41,752 nucleotides of DNA from Candidatus Finniella inopinata (GTDB taxonomy: Bacteria; Pseudomonadota; Alphaproteobacteria; Paracaedibacterales; CAIULA01): contig NZ_SCFB01000010.1 in assembly GCF_004210305.1 (NCBI RefSeq), forward strand, positions 1-41,752. Direction: 5' to 3'. Of this stretch, positions 1-9,393 are shown in pieces. The notes below the pieces were generated by a model. It did not search any database. It was not told where the DNA came from and saw only the letters and a list, made by a program, of their open reading frames with translations. Numbering within the stretch: position 1 is the first letter of the stretch; the number at the start of each line of letters is the position of its first letter. The position numbers and the translations under genes were made by a program.

Positions 1-270
1 TCTACAAAAGTTTGGGAAATAGCAGAAACCGTAATTTTAAAAACTAGGCTGAGGAGATGTCAGTGCAATCGCCATGAAACTTTCCCGCTGTTTTCTGCTT
101 AGTTTTTTGGAGTCATTTATTTTTTCAAAAAAACTTTGGGGAAATAGAAGTTGATTTATTATAGCAGCTGCTGCAACGACAGGACCTGCCCAGGGCCCAC
201 AACCAGCCTCGTCTACACCACTAACGGTGCCAGCGTACAAGTTTTCAAAGTCGAAATTAGGCCGAGTCAT
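1..270 (-). pseudogene. rnhB: Ribonuclease HII, 5' part, frameshifted, runs off window
   Basis: RNase HII removes RNA from RNA-DNA hybrids. The N-terminal half is clear: [18 protein letters not shown] carries the first catalytic Asp and Glu, followed by [13 protein letters not shown]. The frame hits TAA at 37-39. In the +1 frame directly after it the peptide KITVSAISQTFV continues, and this fits the family stretch that leads into the conserved D-x-x-NIL. One base too many in the TTTTTAAAA run (minus strand, about positions 36-44) explains the break. The chosen ATG (268-270) overlaps the stop of the antiporter gene upstream by 14 bases; a longer start at 312 would lie inside that gene. The rest is beyond base 1. 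It could be a real pseudogene or a sequencing error. Confidence 0.72.
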
Positions 271-1612
271 CAGGCTGGTGAGGCGCTGGTAACTTATCAG
301 GGTCCAAGGCAACTTCCGCCTTCAGGGGATAATGCTTTTCGCGGTGCTGCTGCCCTTTAAATCTGAAAGATTTTCTGAAATGCTTCAATTCGTGCCGAAT
401 CTTACTGAACTTTTCGTTATCAAAAAATCCTAATACACCTTGTAAGCCGGATGAGCTTTGCGCTGCAGAATCTTGAAAATGTTTGGCAATCGCTAACCAG
501 AAGGGGCTGAAAGCTAGTGAAAGGACAGTCAATCCAACGATAAGGCGCTGGCCATCCTCATTAATAATGTTGGTCTCATGCGATATGGTGGCCATTAAAA
601 AGGCAAACTCACCCAGCTGAGCCAATACAACACCAATTAAAAACGCTTGCGGCCAAGGTAGGCGTAGAAGTCTTAGAATGCCAACATTCAAAGCTGTTTT
701 TCCAACGGTCACAACAAAAAGTAACTTTAAGACAATCGCAAAATTTTCCCAAATAAACTCTAAATCAAGCAATAAGCCAATTGATAAAAAGAAGACCATC
801 AAAAGAATGCTTTGAATCGGCTTCGTTGACTCAATCATGGCGAGACGTTCATGGGTGTTTCCAAGGATAAGACCAGCTAAGAACGCCCCATAAGGTGCCG
901 ACAAACCAATCAAACCCGATATAGCTGCTGCCGCGAAACAAAAAGTCAAACTTGCCAGGGGGGTTAAATCTCTGTCACCGGCAATCATCTGGGTTAAGGG
1001 AAGGCGAACACGTTGGCGACGACTTAAATAAGTGATAAGGGCTGCGATCATCCCGACAGAAGCAATAAGTTTCAAGAAAAGAGAGGGGCTGAACCAGGAT
1101 TCGCCATAACTTCTTAAAATTAAAATCATTGGGACGATCGCTAAATCTTGGGCAATCAGGATCCCGATCGTTAGCTGGCCAATTTCGGTTTTCAATTCAC
1201 CGATGCTTTCCATCACTTTAACGACGACAGCTGTTGAAGATATAGACGCCACAAATCCAAGCAACAAGGATAAACCAGCCGACCAACCGAAGAAGCCCGA
1301 AATAGCCACAGTAATAGCGATGCTGCTAACGACCTGTAAGATGGTACATAAAGTTGCAACGACCCAAACTTTTTTAAAAGTACGAAGGTTCAATTCCATG
1401 CCAACAACGAACAGCAAAAGCAAAACGCCTAATTCTGCCAGAACGCTCACTTGATCACGAGATTGAATAAAAGCTAACCCAGAAGGGCCCAGTAAGATCC
1501 CTGTTAAAATGTACCCAATGATAGGAGGTTGCTTAAGGCGCACGAACCCTAACCCGCCAGCAAGTGCGGCAACAACAACCATAGCAACTTCGGTTAAGCT
1601 ATTTTCTTCCAT
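257..1612 (-). CDS. Kef/CPA2-type monovalent cation:proton antiporter, membrane domain only
   Basis: This 451-residue inner-membrane protein has about 12 hydrophobic segments of the sodium/hydrogen exchanger fold. Family signatures include [19 protein letters not shown] (about 28-46), [18 protein letters not shown] (about 63-80) and the [20 protein letters not shown] region with [10 protein letters not shown] (about 124-163). KefB, KefC and YbaL carry a C-terminal RCK/TrkA-N nucleotide-binding domain; here the membrane part is followed by only about 60 charged residues and no Rossmann motif. It probably exchanges K+ or Na+ for protons, with regulation unlike KefC. The rnhB start overlaps its 3' end, so the two are probably co-transcribed. 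The fold is certain; the ion is not known. Confidence 0.9.
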   Translation of the reverse strand: MEENSLTEVAMVVVAALAGGLGFVRLKQPPIIGYILTGILLGPSGLAFIQSRDQVSVLAELGVLLLLFVVGMELNLRTFKKVWVVATLCTILQVVSSIAITVAISGFFGWSAGLSLLLGFVASISSTAVVVKVMESIGELKTEIGQLTIGILIAQDLAIVPMILILRSYGESWFSPSLFLKLIASVGMIAALITYLSRRQRVRLPLTQMIAGDRDLTPLASLTFCFAAAAISGLIGLSAPYGAFLAGLILGNTHERLAMIESTKPIQSILLMVFFLSIGLLLDLEFIWENFAIVLKLLFVVTVGKTALNVGILRLLRLPWPQAFLIGVVLAQLGEFAFLMATISHETNIINEDGQRLIVGLTVLSLAFSPFWLAIAKHFQDSAAQSSSGLQGVLGFFDNEKFSKIRHELKHFRKSFRFKGQQHREKHYPLKAEVALDPDKLPAPHQPDDSA

Positions 1613-1907
1613 ACATTAAATTTCTCAAACATCCTTGAAGTGCATTCACCATTAATGGTCAGGTGATTAGTGATAGAATAGCGAACAAATTTGTTGAGGC
1701 AAGTGTTTAATGTGGAGAGTCTGATTTTATTCATAAATCAATCCATATTTTGGAGAAATTAGGTTTTTTTTAAAGCTCTTATCAAAGTGGATGTCTTTTT
1801 TTTAAGATAAACGGATCTGAATTGGGCATATCGCTTGCGTAATGAGATTTTCTTGGCATATAGTGATCATCATTTTGGTAAATATTGTCTATTGCAAGGT
1901 GTCGTGT
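1613..1907. other. Divergent intergenic region, antiporter / NlpD-like gene
   Basis: This 295-base A+T-rich spacer lies between two divergent genes and must hold both promoters. I see T-runs near 1765 and 1795 but no convincing hairpin, RNA gene or coding remnant. Confidence 0.5.
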
Positions 1908-2741
1908 ATGCTTAAAAAACTAAGCATTTTTTGTTTGAGCTTGCTTATGATAGCTGGCTGTTCTCGTGACGAACCTCCATCTGAAGTTGTATATAGCAGG
2001 CCTTTAAATCCATACCATGTGGTGAAAACCGGTGAGACCACGTTAATTGTTGCTCAGAAATATGGTATGAACGAAGATGAGCTGATAAAAATCAATCGCT
2101 TAAGATCCCCCTATAAATTGGTTCCAGGACAGCGTTTATTGGTTCATCGAAAGGCAACTGGTTCGGATGCCCCTCCGGCTTCTGCCCCAGAGGGGGACGT
2201 GGTTGTCAAACCCTTAGACGCGCCTGTTGATGCGGCAGTTGCAGTTGGATCTGGCGCGGGCGCAGTTGTTTCGATGCCCACAGCAACTGGAAAATCAAAC
2301 CTGACAACAGATGCTCCAACAGTCACTGATGAGGTTCCGTCGTCGTCTGCCTCACCAGCAGGTGGGGACTATGTGTGGCCCGTTCAGGGTAAAGTCATTC
2401 AAGCTTTTGGCCCCAAACCCGATGGTACATTTAGTGATGGTATTAATATCAGTGCCCCAGGGAAAACGCCTGTTAAGGCCCTTACCGATGGTGTTGTAAA
2501 GGACGCTGGGGAGCCTATTGCAGCGTATGGTAAAATGGTTGTTGTGAAGCACGATGATGGCAAATTCAGCATTTATGCTCATCTAAGCGAGATTGCCGTG
2601 AAGCAAGGCGCGAAGGTTTCTAAGGGCCAAATCATTGGCCGGGTTGGAGATACAGGAATTGCAAAAAACAATCCCCAACTTTATTTGCAAATTAGAGATG
2701 CGTCGAAAAAAACAATTGATCCAGCGAAGTTGCTTCCTTAG
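1908..2741 (+). CDS. NlpD/EnvC-like LysM-M23 lipoprotein with degenerate active site
   Basis: This 277-residue lipoprotein begins at the ATG at 1908; the frame is open to 1842 but the lipoprotein signal starts here. The lipobox is IAGC with Cys18. A LysM domain (about 36-79, YHVVKTGETTLIVAQKYGM) binds peptidoglycan, then an Ala/Pro/Val-rich linker follows, then an M23/LytM domain (about 162-277, VWPVQGKVIQAFG). The zinc ligands of active M23 enzymes are missing: the HxxxD position reads GINISAP and the HxH position reads QLYLQIRD. By analogy with NlpD and EnvC it is expected to activate an amidase during cell separation, not to cut peptidoglycan itself. It stands alone on plus, and yajC follows 174 bases later. 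Confidence 0.88.
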   Translation: MLKKLSIFCLSLLMIAGCSRDEPPSEVVYSRPLNPYHVVKTGETTLIVAQKYGMNEDELIKINRLRSPYKLVPGQRLLVHRKATGSDAPPASAPEGDVVVKPLDAPVDAAVAVGSGAGAVVSMPTATGKSNLTTDAPTVTDEVPSSSASPAGGDYVWPVQGKVIQAFGPKPDGTFSDGINISAPGKTPVKALTDGVVKDAGEPIAAYGKMVVVKHDDGKFSIYAHLSEIAVKQGAKVSKGQIIGRVGDTGIAKNNPQLYLQIRDASKKTIDPAKLLP

Positions 2742-2915
2742 CAGCTTTCAGGTATCAGAGGAGCACAAAGTCCACGATGTTTTAAAAGGTCGTGCAGCGT
2801 TGTATTGTTCTAAAACCTGACTCCTGAAACCTGATGCCTGATTAAGTGATTGCCAGACGTACCCATTTGAGGATACAAATAGAGAATAATTTTATATATT
2901 TAAAGAGATATAAGC

Positions 2916-3293
2916 ATGTTCCTAATAACTGCTGCGCACGCTGATGGAGCCCCAGTTTCCTCAGGGGCTGGTTTTGATATCATGAGTTTCTTGCCTATCA
3001 TTTTGATTTTTGGTGTTTTCTATTTTCTGATCCTGCGTCCCCAACAAGCCAAAGCCAAAAAACATCAACAGACTTTGACTGCCCTTCGACGGGGTGATCG
3101 CGTGGTCACCAACGGTGGAATTATCGGTACGGTTACAAAACTTGTAAGCGATAACGAAATTCAACTAGAAATTGATGATAATGTTAAAGTTCGCTTCATG
3201 CGGGCTATGATCACTGATGTTTTGTCGAAAAATGAGCCTGTTGCATCAGAGCCAGTGGTTAAAGCAAAGGCTTCTAAAAAATCGAAAGAGTAA
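2916..3293 (+). CDS. yajC: YajC, Sec translocon accessory subunit
   Basis: YajC is a 125-residue single-span membrane protein that associates with SecDF in the SecYEG holotranslocon. A short N-terminal tail is followed by the membrane helix LPIILIFGVFYFLILRPQQ (about 26-44), with the family's RPQQ motif at its inner face. Next comes the conserved cytosolic domain with RRGDRVVTNGGIIGTVTKL (about 59-77), and a Lys-rich tail. The length is normal. The stop lies 31 bases before secD in the same direction, so yajC-secD-secF form an operon in the standard order. Confidence 0.95.
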   Translation: MFLITAAHADGAPVSSGAGFDIMSFLPIILIFGVFYFLILRPQQAKAKKHQQTLTALRRGDRVVTNGGIIGTVTKLVSDNEIQLEIDDNVKVRFMRAMITDVLSKNEPVASEPVVKAKASKKSKE

Positions 3294-3324
3294 ATCCTTT
3301 TTAGTATTAGTAAAGGAACGGAAC

Positions 3325-4920
3325 ATGTTGGTTATTCCACGTTGGAAACTATGGACAATTTTGGGGATTTGCTTTTTTGGCATGGTATTCGCCATGCCCA
3401 ACTTGCTGTCTCCCGAACGCTTGCAAACCATGCCCTCATGGTTAAAGAATACTGTCAATTTGGGGCTGGAACTAAGGGGTGGCTCTTACCTTCAGCTTGA
3501 GGTTGATTTGAAAGAGGTTGCCAAAGAATATTTGTCAAACCTTTTGGATGAAACACGTCTGAATCTTCGTAAACAGCAGATTGGTTACACTAATTTAGTT
3601 GTTGAATCGAAAGGGACGGCTTCTCCTAGTTTGACGTTCTTGCTGCGTAATCCTGACGATGCTGAACAAGCAACTAAAGTTTTGCGAGCTATTGACAGTG
3701 GTTTAACGGTTAGCGTTGAAAACGCCAAAGTTACTGCCATTTTGAGCGAGCAAATGCTTGAACATAGAAATCGTTCAATTATTGAACAATCGATTGAGGT
3801 TGTTCGAAGGCGCGTGGACGAATCAGGAACTAAAGAACCCATTATTCAACGTCAAGGGGCTGACAGGATTGTGGTCCAGTTGCCAGGCATAGAAGACCCA
3901 GCCGAGGTTAAGAAGTTAATCGGTCGTACGGCAAAAATGACCTTCCGTTTGGTTGACAGCGCGACGCCGCCTGTTGTTGGTGCGCCTGGTTCAATGCCCT
4001 ACAAGTCAGCGCCTTTGGGGACGGAATATTTAGAGGAAGTCTCTCATGAAGGTCAGGTTCGATATTTGGCTGTGAAAAAACAGGTGATGGTCAGCGGTGA
4101 ATCATTAATTGATGCCCAGGCTACCTTTAGTCATACAGGTCAACCTGCTGTCAGTTTGAAATTTAATTCGGTTGGTGCACGCAAATTCGCGGATATGTCG
4201 GCACAAAACATTAAAAAACAGTTTGCGATTGTTCTGGATGACAAGATCATCAGCGCACCTGTTTTTCAGGATATTATTCCCGATGGTAATGGCCAAATTA
4301 GCGGTCATTTCACCGTTAAAGAAGCTAATGAGCTGTCGTTACTTTTGCGTGCCGGTGCCCTTCCTGCGCCACTTAAAGTGATTGAAGAGCGCACTGTTGG
4401 CCCAAGCTTGGGGGCCGATTCGATTCATGATGGGAAAATTGGTACAGTCGTTGCGTTTATTTTGGTATCGATATTCATGTTCCTCTGTTATGGAACGTTT
4501 GGGTTCTTTGCTGATATTGCCCTGATCTTTAACTTGATTTTGCTGTTTGCTGGATTGTCGTTGTTGCAGGCAACATTGACTTTGCCTGGTATTGCGGGTA
4601 TTGCGCTTACCATTGGTATGGCCGTTGATGCGAACGTTTTGATTTATGAACGCATCAAGGAAGAAATTCGGGCGGGTATCAGACCACTTGCCGCCGTTGA
4701 TGCTGGGTATAAGCGGGCGGTTACAACGATCATCGATTCGAACCTGACCACCTTGATTGGGGCGGCCGTATTGTTTGAATTTGGCACAGGCCCCATTCGT
4801 GGCTTTGCGGTGACGTTGGCCTTGGGTATTTTGATTTCGTTGTTCACGGCCTTATCCCTGACACGTCTGATTATTGTTCTGTGGGCACGTCGACAAAAAG
4901 TTTTGGCCCTTCCTCTTTAA
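3325..4920 (+). CDS. secD: SecD, protein translocase subunit
   Basis: SecD is an RND-family membrane protein of 531 residues that uses the proton gradient to help proteins leave the translocon. The ATG at 3325 is preceded by AAAGGAA and gives the normal start, with a first membrane helix at about residues 8-25; the open frame reaches back into yajC. The D1 motif is LGLELRGGSYLQLEVD. The periplasmic domain follows (about 60-360), then five membrane helices with the D4-type motif GMAVDANVLIYERIKEE near the end. Length and order are typical. It is certainly part of the yajC-secD-secF operon. Confidence 0.97.
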   Translation: MLVIPRWKLWTILGICFFGMVFAMPNLLSPERLQTMPSWLKNTVNLGLELRGGSYLQLEVDLKEVAKEYLSNLLDETRLNLRKQQIGYTNLVVESKGTASPSLTFLLRNPDDAEQATKVLRAIDSGLTVSVENAKVTAILSEQMLEHRNRSIIEQSIEVVRRRVDESGTKEPIIQRQGADRIVVQLPGIEDPAEVKKLIGRTAKMTFRLVDSATPPVVGAPGSMPYKSAPLGTEYLEEVSHEGQVRYLAVKKQVMVSGESLIDAQATFSHTGQPAVSLKFNSVGARKFADMSAQNIKKQFAIVLDDKIISAPVFQDIIPDGNGQISGHFTVKEANELSLLLRAGALPAPLKVIEERTVGPSLGADSIHDGKIGTVVAFILVSIFMFLCYGTFGFFADIALIFNLILLFAGLSLLQATLTLPGIAGIALTIGMAVDANVLIYERIKEEIRAGIRPLAAVDAGYKRAVTTIIDSNLTTLIGAAVLFEFGTGPIRGFAVTLALGILISLFTALSLTRLIIVLWARRQKVLALPL

Positions 4921-4961
4921 TCATCTTTGGATTTAATATTTTTTAGGTAAAAGGTTTTCTT

Positions 4962-5870
4962 ATGCGCCGTTTGCAGTTGGTCCCTTATAATACAGCCCTG
5001 AACTTCATGGGGTTTCGGTTTATCACCTTTGCGATTGCTGCCGTTGTAACTTTGGCTTCTTTAACAGGGCTCCTCACAAAAGGGTTGAATTATGGCGTTG
5101 ATTTCCGAGGTGGATTTATTTTAGAAGTTCGCATGCCTCAATCTCCTGATGTGCCGCAGTTGCGAGAGAAATTATCCGCATTAGGTTTGGGCGAAGTCGT
5201 GTTGCAAGAATTTGGCGATGCCCGTGATTTGATTATCAAGGTTGAACGTCAGGAAGGCGATGACCACGCCCAGGAAAATGCTGTTGACAGGATAAAAGGA
5301 ACTCTTGGCGCCGGCGTTGATTACCGAAAAATTGAAACTGTCGGCCCTAAGGTTGGCAGTGAGCTTGTTCAAAATGGATTGAAGGCGGTGGCCTTTGCCC
5401 TGATGGCCATGTTGGTTTATATTGCGATTCGTTTTGAGTGGCAGTTTGCCTTGTGCGCCATTTTAGCCCTGGCCCATGACTGTATTGCGATTTTAGGACT
5501 GTTTTCATTATTTCCTTTTGAGTTTAATGAAACGGCCATTATCGCGATTTTGATTACGGCCGGTTATTCAATTAACGATACGATTGTGATTTTTGACCGT
5601 ATTCGTGAAAACATTCAAAAATACAAAAAGTTATCGATGGGTGAACTGATTAACAAAAGCTTGAACGAGACCTTGTCGCGGACGACGCTTACGGCGACCA
5701 CGACCCTGTTGGCATTGCTAGCATTATATTTCTTTGGCGGAAAAGTCATTTCCACGTTCAGCCTGCCTATTATCATTGGTATCATCATCGGGTCCTTCTC
5801 ATCCATATGTCTGGCCGCCCCCTTGTTGTCGTATTTGAACCTGAAGCGGGGCGAAGAGGTGAAGGAGTGA
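4962..5870 (+). CDS. secF: SecF, protein translocase subunit
   Basis: SecF, the 302-residue partner of SecD, lies 41 bases downstream. The first membrane helix (about 18-38) leads to the D1-like motif NYGVDFRGGFILEVRMP. Five C-terminal helices follow, with the conserved AGYSINDTIVIFDRIREN (about 204-221) and the S-R-T-L-T-A-T-T stretch (about 240). Length is normal for the family. The gene ends in GAAGGAGTGA, which also provides a Shine-Dalgarno sequence for the methyltransferase gene that begins 8 bases later; that gene looks like a later addition to the operon. Confidence 0.97.
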   Translation: MRRLQLVPYNTALNFMGFRFITFAIAAVVTLASLTGLLTKGLNYGVDFRGGFILEVRMPQSPDVPQLREKLSALGLGEVVLQEFGDARDLIIKVERQEGDDHAQENAVDRIKGTLGAGVDYRKIETVGPKVGSELVQNGLKAVAFALMAMLVYIAIRFEWQFALCAILALAHDCIAILGLFSLFPFEFNETAIIAILITAGYSINDTIVIFDRIRENIQKYKKLSMGELINKSLNETLSRTTLTATTTLLALLALYFFGGKVISTFSLPIIIGIIIGSFSSICLAAPLLSYLNLKRGEEVKE

Positions 5871-5878
5871 TTAAGATC

Positions 5879-6718
5879 ATGCTTCTATTTAAAAAAGTAA
5901 AAAAGAAAATCAAAGAAGTTATTCTTGTTCTTAAAAGAGAACACCTTTTTGTAGAGAAGAAAAATTTAAAGGATTTTGTTGTCGAAAATTTTCTAGCATT
6001 AAATACTCATGAAAAATTTAAAGCCTTACATAAAAATCAATTTCATTCCTAATATGGAGAAGATTTAATTCTGTCCATAGCGTTTATTGATGAGTTAGAT
6101 AAACACCGATTTTACATAGATGTAGGGGCAAATTCTCCCCACGATGATTCAGTAACCAAATTATTTTATGATTTAGGATGGAAAGGTATCAACATTGAAC
6201 CTATTACCTACCTACATGATCAACTCCAAGAAGCACGTCCCAATGATATTAATCTGCCTATTCTGGTAGGCCAAGAAGCTAAGGATATTACTTTTTGTGA
6301 AATTATCAGTGAGTCCCACGGGCTATCTACTGCCAATAGTGAGGAGATCAAAAAATTGCAAGAAAGACAGCTGCCCTTCAAAACTTATAGCGTTAAACAA
6401 AAAACTTTAGATCAAGTGTTTGAAGAATATAATGTTTCCCTTGTTTCCTTTTTGAAGATAGACGTTGAGGGAAATGAAAAAGAAGTTTTAGAAGGCATAA
6501 CCCTTTCTAAAAACAGGCCTATTGTTATAGTGGTTGAGAGCACGTTTCCTTGTACAATGACCCCCAGTTATCAAGATTGGGAACATATCATTACAGAAAA
6601 TGACTACGTGTTCGCATTATCCAGCGTCATTAACCGGTATTATGTCAGGAAGGAAAATCCTGAATATCTAGCTCGATTCGCCTTAGCTGGCAGAATTATG
6701 AAAATGTTAGAGGATTGA
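5879..6718 (+). pseudogene. FkbM-family methyltransferase with an in-frame TAA
   Basis: One continuous reading frame of 279 sense positions is split by a TAA at 6050-6052 (codon 58). Around it the protein reads FHS-stop-YGEDLILSIAF. FkbM-type proteins usually have S-Q-Y-G-E-D here, so a CAA-to-TAA change explains the stop. The SAM-binding motif is FYIDVGANSPHDDS (about 77-90), followed by GWKGINIEP; the later motif FLKIDVEGNEKEVLEG is intact, as is the C-terminus. Such enzymes methylate sugars or other small groups, often in glycan synthesis. Codon use is much more A+T-rich than in secF, which suggests transfer. Restart inside the gene would give at best a 120-residue piece from 6356, without the SAM motif. 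Read-through is possible but unproven. Confidence 0.85.
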
Positions 6719-6731
6719 ATCCCAATATTGC

Positions 6732-7799
6732 TCAAGAACTAATCCGCCCCCCGCTGACAGCTTCCAAAACCCCAGTGGTTGTTGGTAAGGTGAGGGGCAG
6801 GTTCTGGCGGGATCGCATAGCCAAATAGGCGAATGCTTGGGCCTCTATAAGGTCGCCGTTCCAGCCGAAATCCTCAACAACCTGTGTGCTAAATCCTTCA
6901 CTTAATTGTTTTCTTAAAAACATATTGTGCCGCCCACCACCTGTTAAAATCAGTTTTTGGATTTGCGGATAAGGGCTGAGGGCGTTAGTAATGGCCTGTA
7001 CCGTAAAGGCCGTTAAGGTGGCTGCACCATCGTTTGTGCTCAAGGGCTCACAATCTGTTAGAAACCTGTAAAATGTTTGGCGATCGAGGGACTTCGGTAA
7101 ATCATTATCAAAGAAGGGATGTTGCAACCATTTCTCCACCAGGTGATTTTGAGCGGTACCCTTTGCTGCTGTTTCTCCGTTTTTGTCATAATTTTGACCT
7201 GTCCGATTTTTCATCCAGTCATCAATCAGCGCGCCACCCGGTCCTGTATCTCCGGCGTACAAGCCATCATCGGTGATAATTGTTACGTTTGCTACACCTC
7301 CCACATTCACAAACGCCACGGGCTTGGGCAAATCAGCCGCCAAGGCCTGATGAAAAACGGGCACTAACGGCGCCCCTTCACCTCCATGGGTTACATCGTT
7401 TTGACGAAAGTCATAGACAACGGGAATGCCCAAATCAGTTGCCATTTTTTGGCCGTCGCCAATTTGTATGGTTTGAGCGTTTGACGTTTCCGTGCGAGGA
7501 CGATGAAGAATAGTTTGACCATGGAATCCAATAAGTGCGGGTTGAATGCCCGCTTGATCCACCAGTTGACGGACTACGTGGGTGTGATGGTCGGTTAATT
7601 TTTGTTCAAGGGAACCTCTGTTGTCTGCAAAAGGGTTTTGCAACAAATCGAACAATTCCGCGCGAAAAGCCGGGTCGTAGGGCAGGGTCAGGCCAGGCCC
7701 AAGCTCGCTCACCTGAACACCATCGGTTTTCACATAGGCCGCATCAATCCCATCCAGGGACGTGCCGCTCATCAATCCGATGACCCAAACTGGTTTCAT
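6732..7799 (-). CDS. anmK: Anhydro-N-acetylmuramic acid kinase
   Basis: AnmK converts anhydro-MurNAc, released in cell-wall recycling, to MurNAc-6-phosphate with ATP, by hydrolytic ring opening. The 355-residue protein starts with the signature VIGLMSGTSLDGIDAAYV (about 5-22). The ASKHA phosphate loops follow: GFHGQTILHRP (about 95), FVNVGGVANVT (about 168), AGDTGPGGALIDDWM (about 183) and LILTGGGRHNMFL (about 290). Length is normal. It is divergent from tyrS with 55 bases between the starts, an arrangement found in many alphaproteobacteria. It implies that the cell still makes and recycles peptidoglycan, which fits uppP, glmU and the NlpD-like gene elsewhere in the window. Confidence 0.96.
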   Translation of the reverse strand: MKPVWVIGLMSGTSLDGIDAAYVKTDGVQVSELGPGLTLPYDPAFRAELFDLLQNPFADNRGSLEQKLTDHHTHVVRQLVDQAGIQPALIGFHGQTILHRPRTETSNAQTIQIGDGQKMATDLGIPVVYDFRQNDVTHGGEGAPLVPVFHQALAADLPKPVAFVNVGGVANVTIITDDGLYAGDTGPGGALIDDWMKNRTGQNYDKNGETAAKGTAQNHLVEKWLQHPFFDNDLPKSLDRQTFYRFLTDCEPLSTNDGAATLTAFTVQAITNALSPYPQIQKLILTGGGRHNMFLRKQLSEGFSTQVVEDFGWNGDLIEAQAFAYLAMRSRQNLPLTLPTTTGVLEAVSGGRISS

Positions 7800-7854
7800 T
7801 TTCAGTACTTCCCATGTTAAAAAGATAGATCATTCTACTTTGAAGTTTTCGGTT

Positions 7855-9111
7855 ATGACACAGTATCGTTCTGATTTTTTGCATATCGCCCAGGCGCGCG
7901 GGTTTATTCACCAGGGAACCGACCTAACGGCCCTTGATCAGTTGATGCACAAAGAATGCGTGCCAGCCTATCTTGGCTTTGATGCCACGGCGACCAGTCT
8001 GCATGTGGGCAGTTTGGTCGGCATTATGTGGTTGCGCCTTTTGCAGAAAACAGGTCATAAACCGTTGGTCTTGATGGGTGGTGGGACCAGCAAAATTGGG
8101 GATCCAACCTTTAAAGACACGGCCAGAAAACTGTTAAATGATGAAGACATCCAACAAAATATTCAGGGTATCAGCCAGGTTTTTGCCAAGTATCTGACCT
8201 TTGGTGTTCATCAAACCGATGCGGTGATGTTGAATAATGCCGATTGGCTGTGCCAGTTGAACTATATGGATTTCCTGCGGGATTACGGCACGCACTTTAC
8301 CATTAATCGCATGCTGACCTTTGACAGTGTGAAGCTGCGCCTTGATCGTCAGTCGCCCCTGACCTTTTTGGAATTTAATTACATGATCTTGCAGGCCTAT
8401 GATTTTCTGCACCTAAACCGCCAATACAATTGCCAACTGCAACTGGGTGGGTCAGATCAATGGGGGAATATTATCAATGGTGTTGAACTGGTGCGACGGC
8501 TTGCCGACAAGCCTGCCTATGGCCTGACGACCCCTTTGATCACCGCGGCCAATGGTGCCAAAATGGGCAAAACGTCTCAAGGGGCTGTGTGGCTTAATGC
8601 GGATTTGTTATCGCCCTACGACTATTGGCAATTTTGGCGCAATACCGATGACCGCGATGTGGCGCGTTACTTGCGTTTATTTACGGAAATCCCTTTGGAT
8701 GAAATCGCCCGTTTAGAGGCTTTGCAAGGGGCTGAGATTAACGAGGCCAAAAAGATTCTGGCTGATCACGCCACAACCTTGGCCCACGGCCTTGAAAGTC
8801 TGAACGCGATCCATCATACGGCCTTTCAGCTGTTTCAAGGTCAAGGTGAAAATACGGACAGCCTTGTCAAGTTTATTTTAGACGCTAAGGATTTGCCCCT
8901 AGCCATAGATGAGATATTAGTCAAGACACAGATGGCTGCCAGCAAAGGTGAAGCTAAGCGTCTCGTTGAGGGTCGAGGGGTGCGCCTGAATGACCAGGTT
9001 GTGGAGGATTCAAAAGCTTTGATTGCAATTGAAGATTTTATGGAGGTTGAGGCATTTAAGCTGTCGGTTGGGAAAAAGAAGCACCTATGGCTAGATATAG
9101 GTGAATCATAG
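7855..9111 (+). CDS. tyrS: Tyrosyl-tRNA synthetase
   Basis: TyrRS (418 residues) charges tRNA-Tyr with tyrosine. It is a class I synthetase: the HIGH-type motif is HVGS at residues 50-53, the tyrosine pocket includes YMILQAYDF and QLGGSDQWGNI (about 176-205), and the KMSKS loop is KMGKT at 236-240. A C-terminal S4-like RNA-binding domain follows from about 345 (GEAKRLVEGRGVRLN). I chose the ATG at 7855 because the frame open to 7762 overlaps anmK and adds residues that do not resemble the family. No shift or missing motif is seen. Confidence 0.96.
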   Translation: MTQYRSDFLHIAQARGFIHQGTDLTALDQLMHKECVPAYLGFDATATSLHVGSLVGIMWLRLLQKTGHKPLVLMGGGTSKIGDPTFKDTARKLLNDEDIQQNIQGISQVFAKYLTFGVHQTDAVMLNNADWLCQLNYMDFLRDYGTHFTINRMLTFDSVKLRLDRQSPLTFLEFNYMILQAYDFLHLNRQYNCQLQLGGSDQWGNIINGVELVRRLADKPAYGLTTPLITAANGAKMGKTSQGAVWLNADLLSPYDYWQFWRNTDDRDVARYLRLFTEIPLDEIARLEALQGAEINEAKKILADHATTLAHGLESLNAIHHTAFQLFQGQGENTDSLVKFILDAKDLPLAIDEILVKTQMAASKGEAKRLVEGRGVRLNDQVVEDSKALIAIEDFMEVEAFKLSVGKKKHLWLDIGES

Positions 9112-9112
9112 A

Positions 9113-9189
9113 TGGTGGGCCCGGTAGGACTCGAACCTACGACAACGCCGTTATGAGCGGCGGGTTCTAACCAACTGAACTACAGGCCC
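9113..9189 (-). tRNA. tRNA with CAU anticodon, probably tRNA-Ile2
   Basis: A complete 77-base cloverleaf including an encoded CCA (9113-9115). The acceptor is GGGCCTG / CGGGCCC, the D stem GTTC/GAAC, and the anticodon stem CGCCG/CGGCG around the loop CTCATAA. The T arm is GTAGG-TTCGAGT-CCTAC. It is not initiator tRNA, because position 1 pairs with 72 and the anticodon stem lacks the three G-C pairs. C4-G69 and C5-G68 are both present; these pairs are known to favour lysidine synthase TilS, so Ile2 (reading AUA) is more likely than elongator Met. Confidence 0.88.
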
Positions 9190-9393
9190 AACATTAGGGT
9201 ATTACACACAAAAAACAGGGCCCTCGTCAAACAAAAAATCAATAAATGTAAACGCAATTTAGAAAAGTTCGGTTTTGTGGGTAACAATCGCAGAAAGAAA
9301 TCTAGAAGGATCAGTTTTTAATAGTTCGTTAATAATTATATGCTGTAATCAAATTTGTGTGCGTAATAAAAAAATTATTTTTAGTTAGAGGAA

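Noticed and set aside
9113-9189. Initiator tRNA-Met
   Set aside because: Position 1 pairs with 72 and the anticodon stem lacks the three consecutive G-C pairs.
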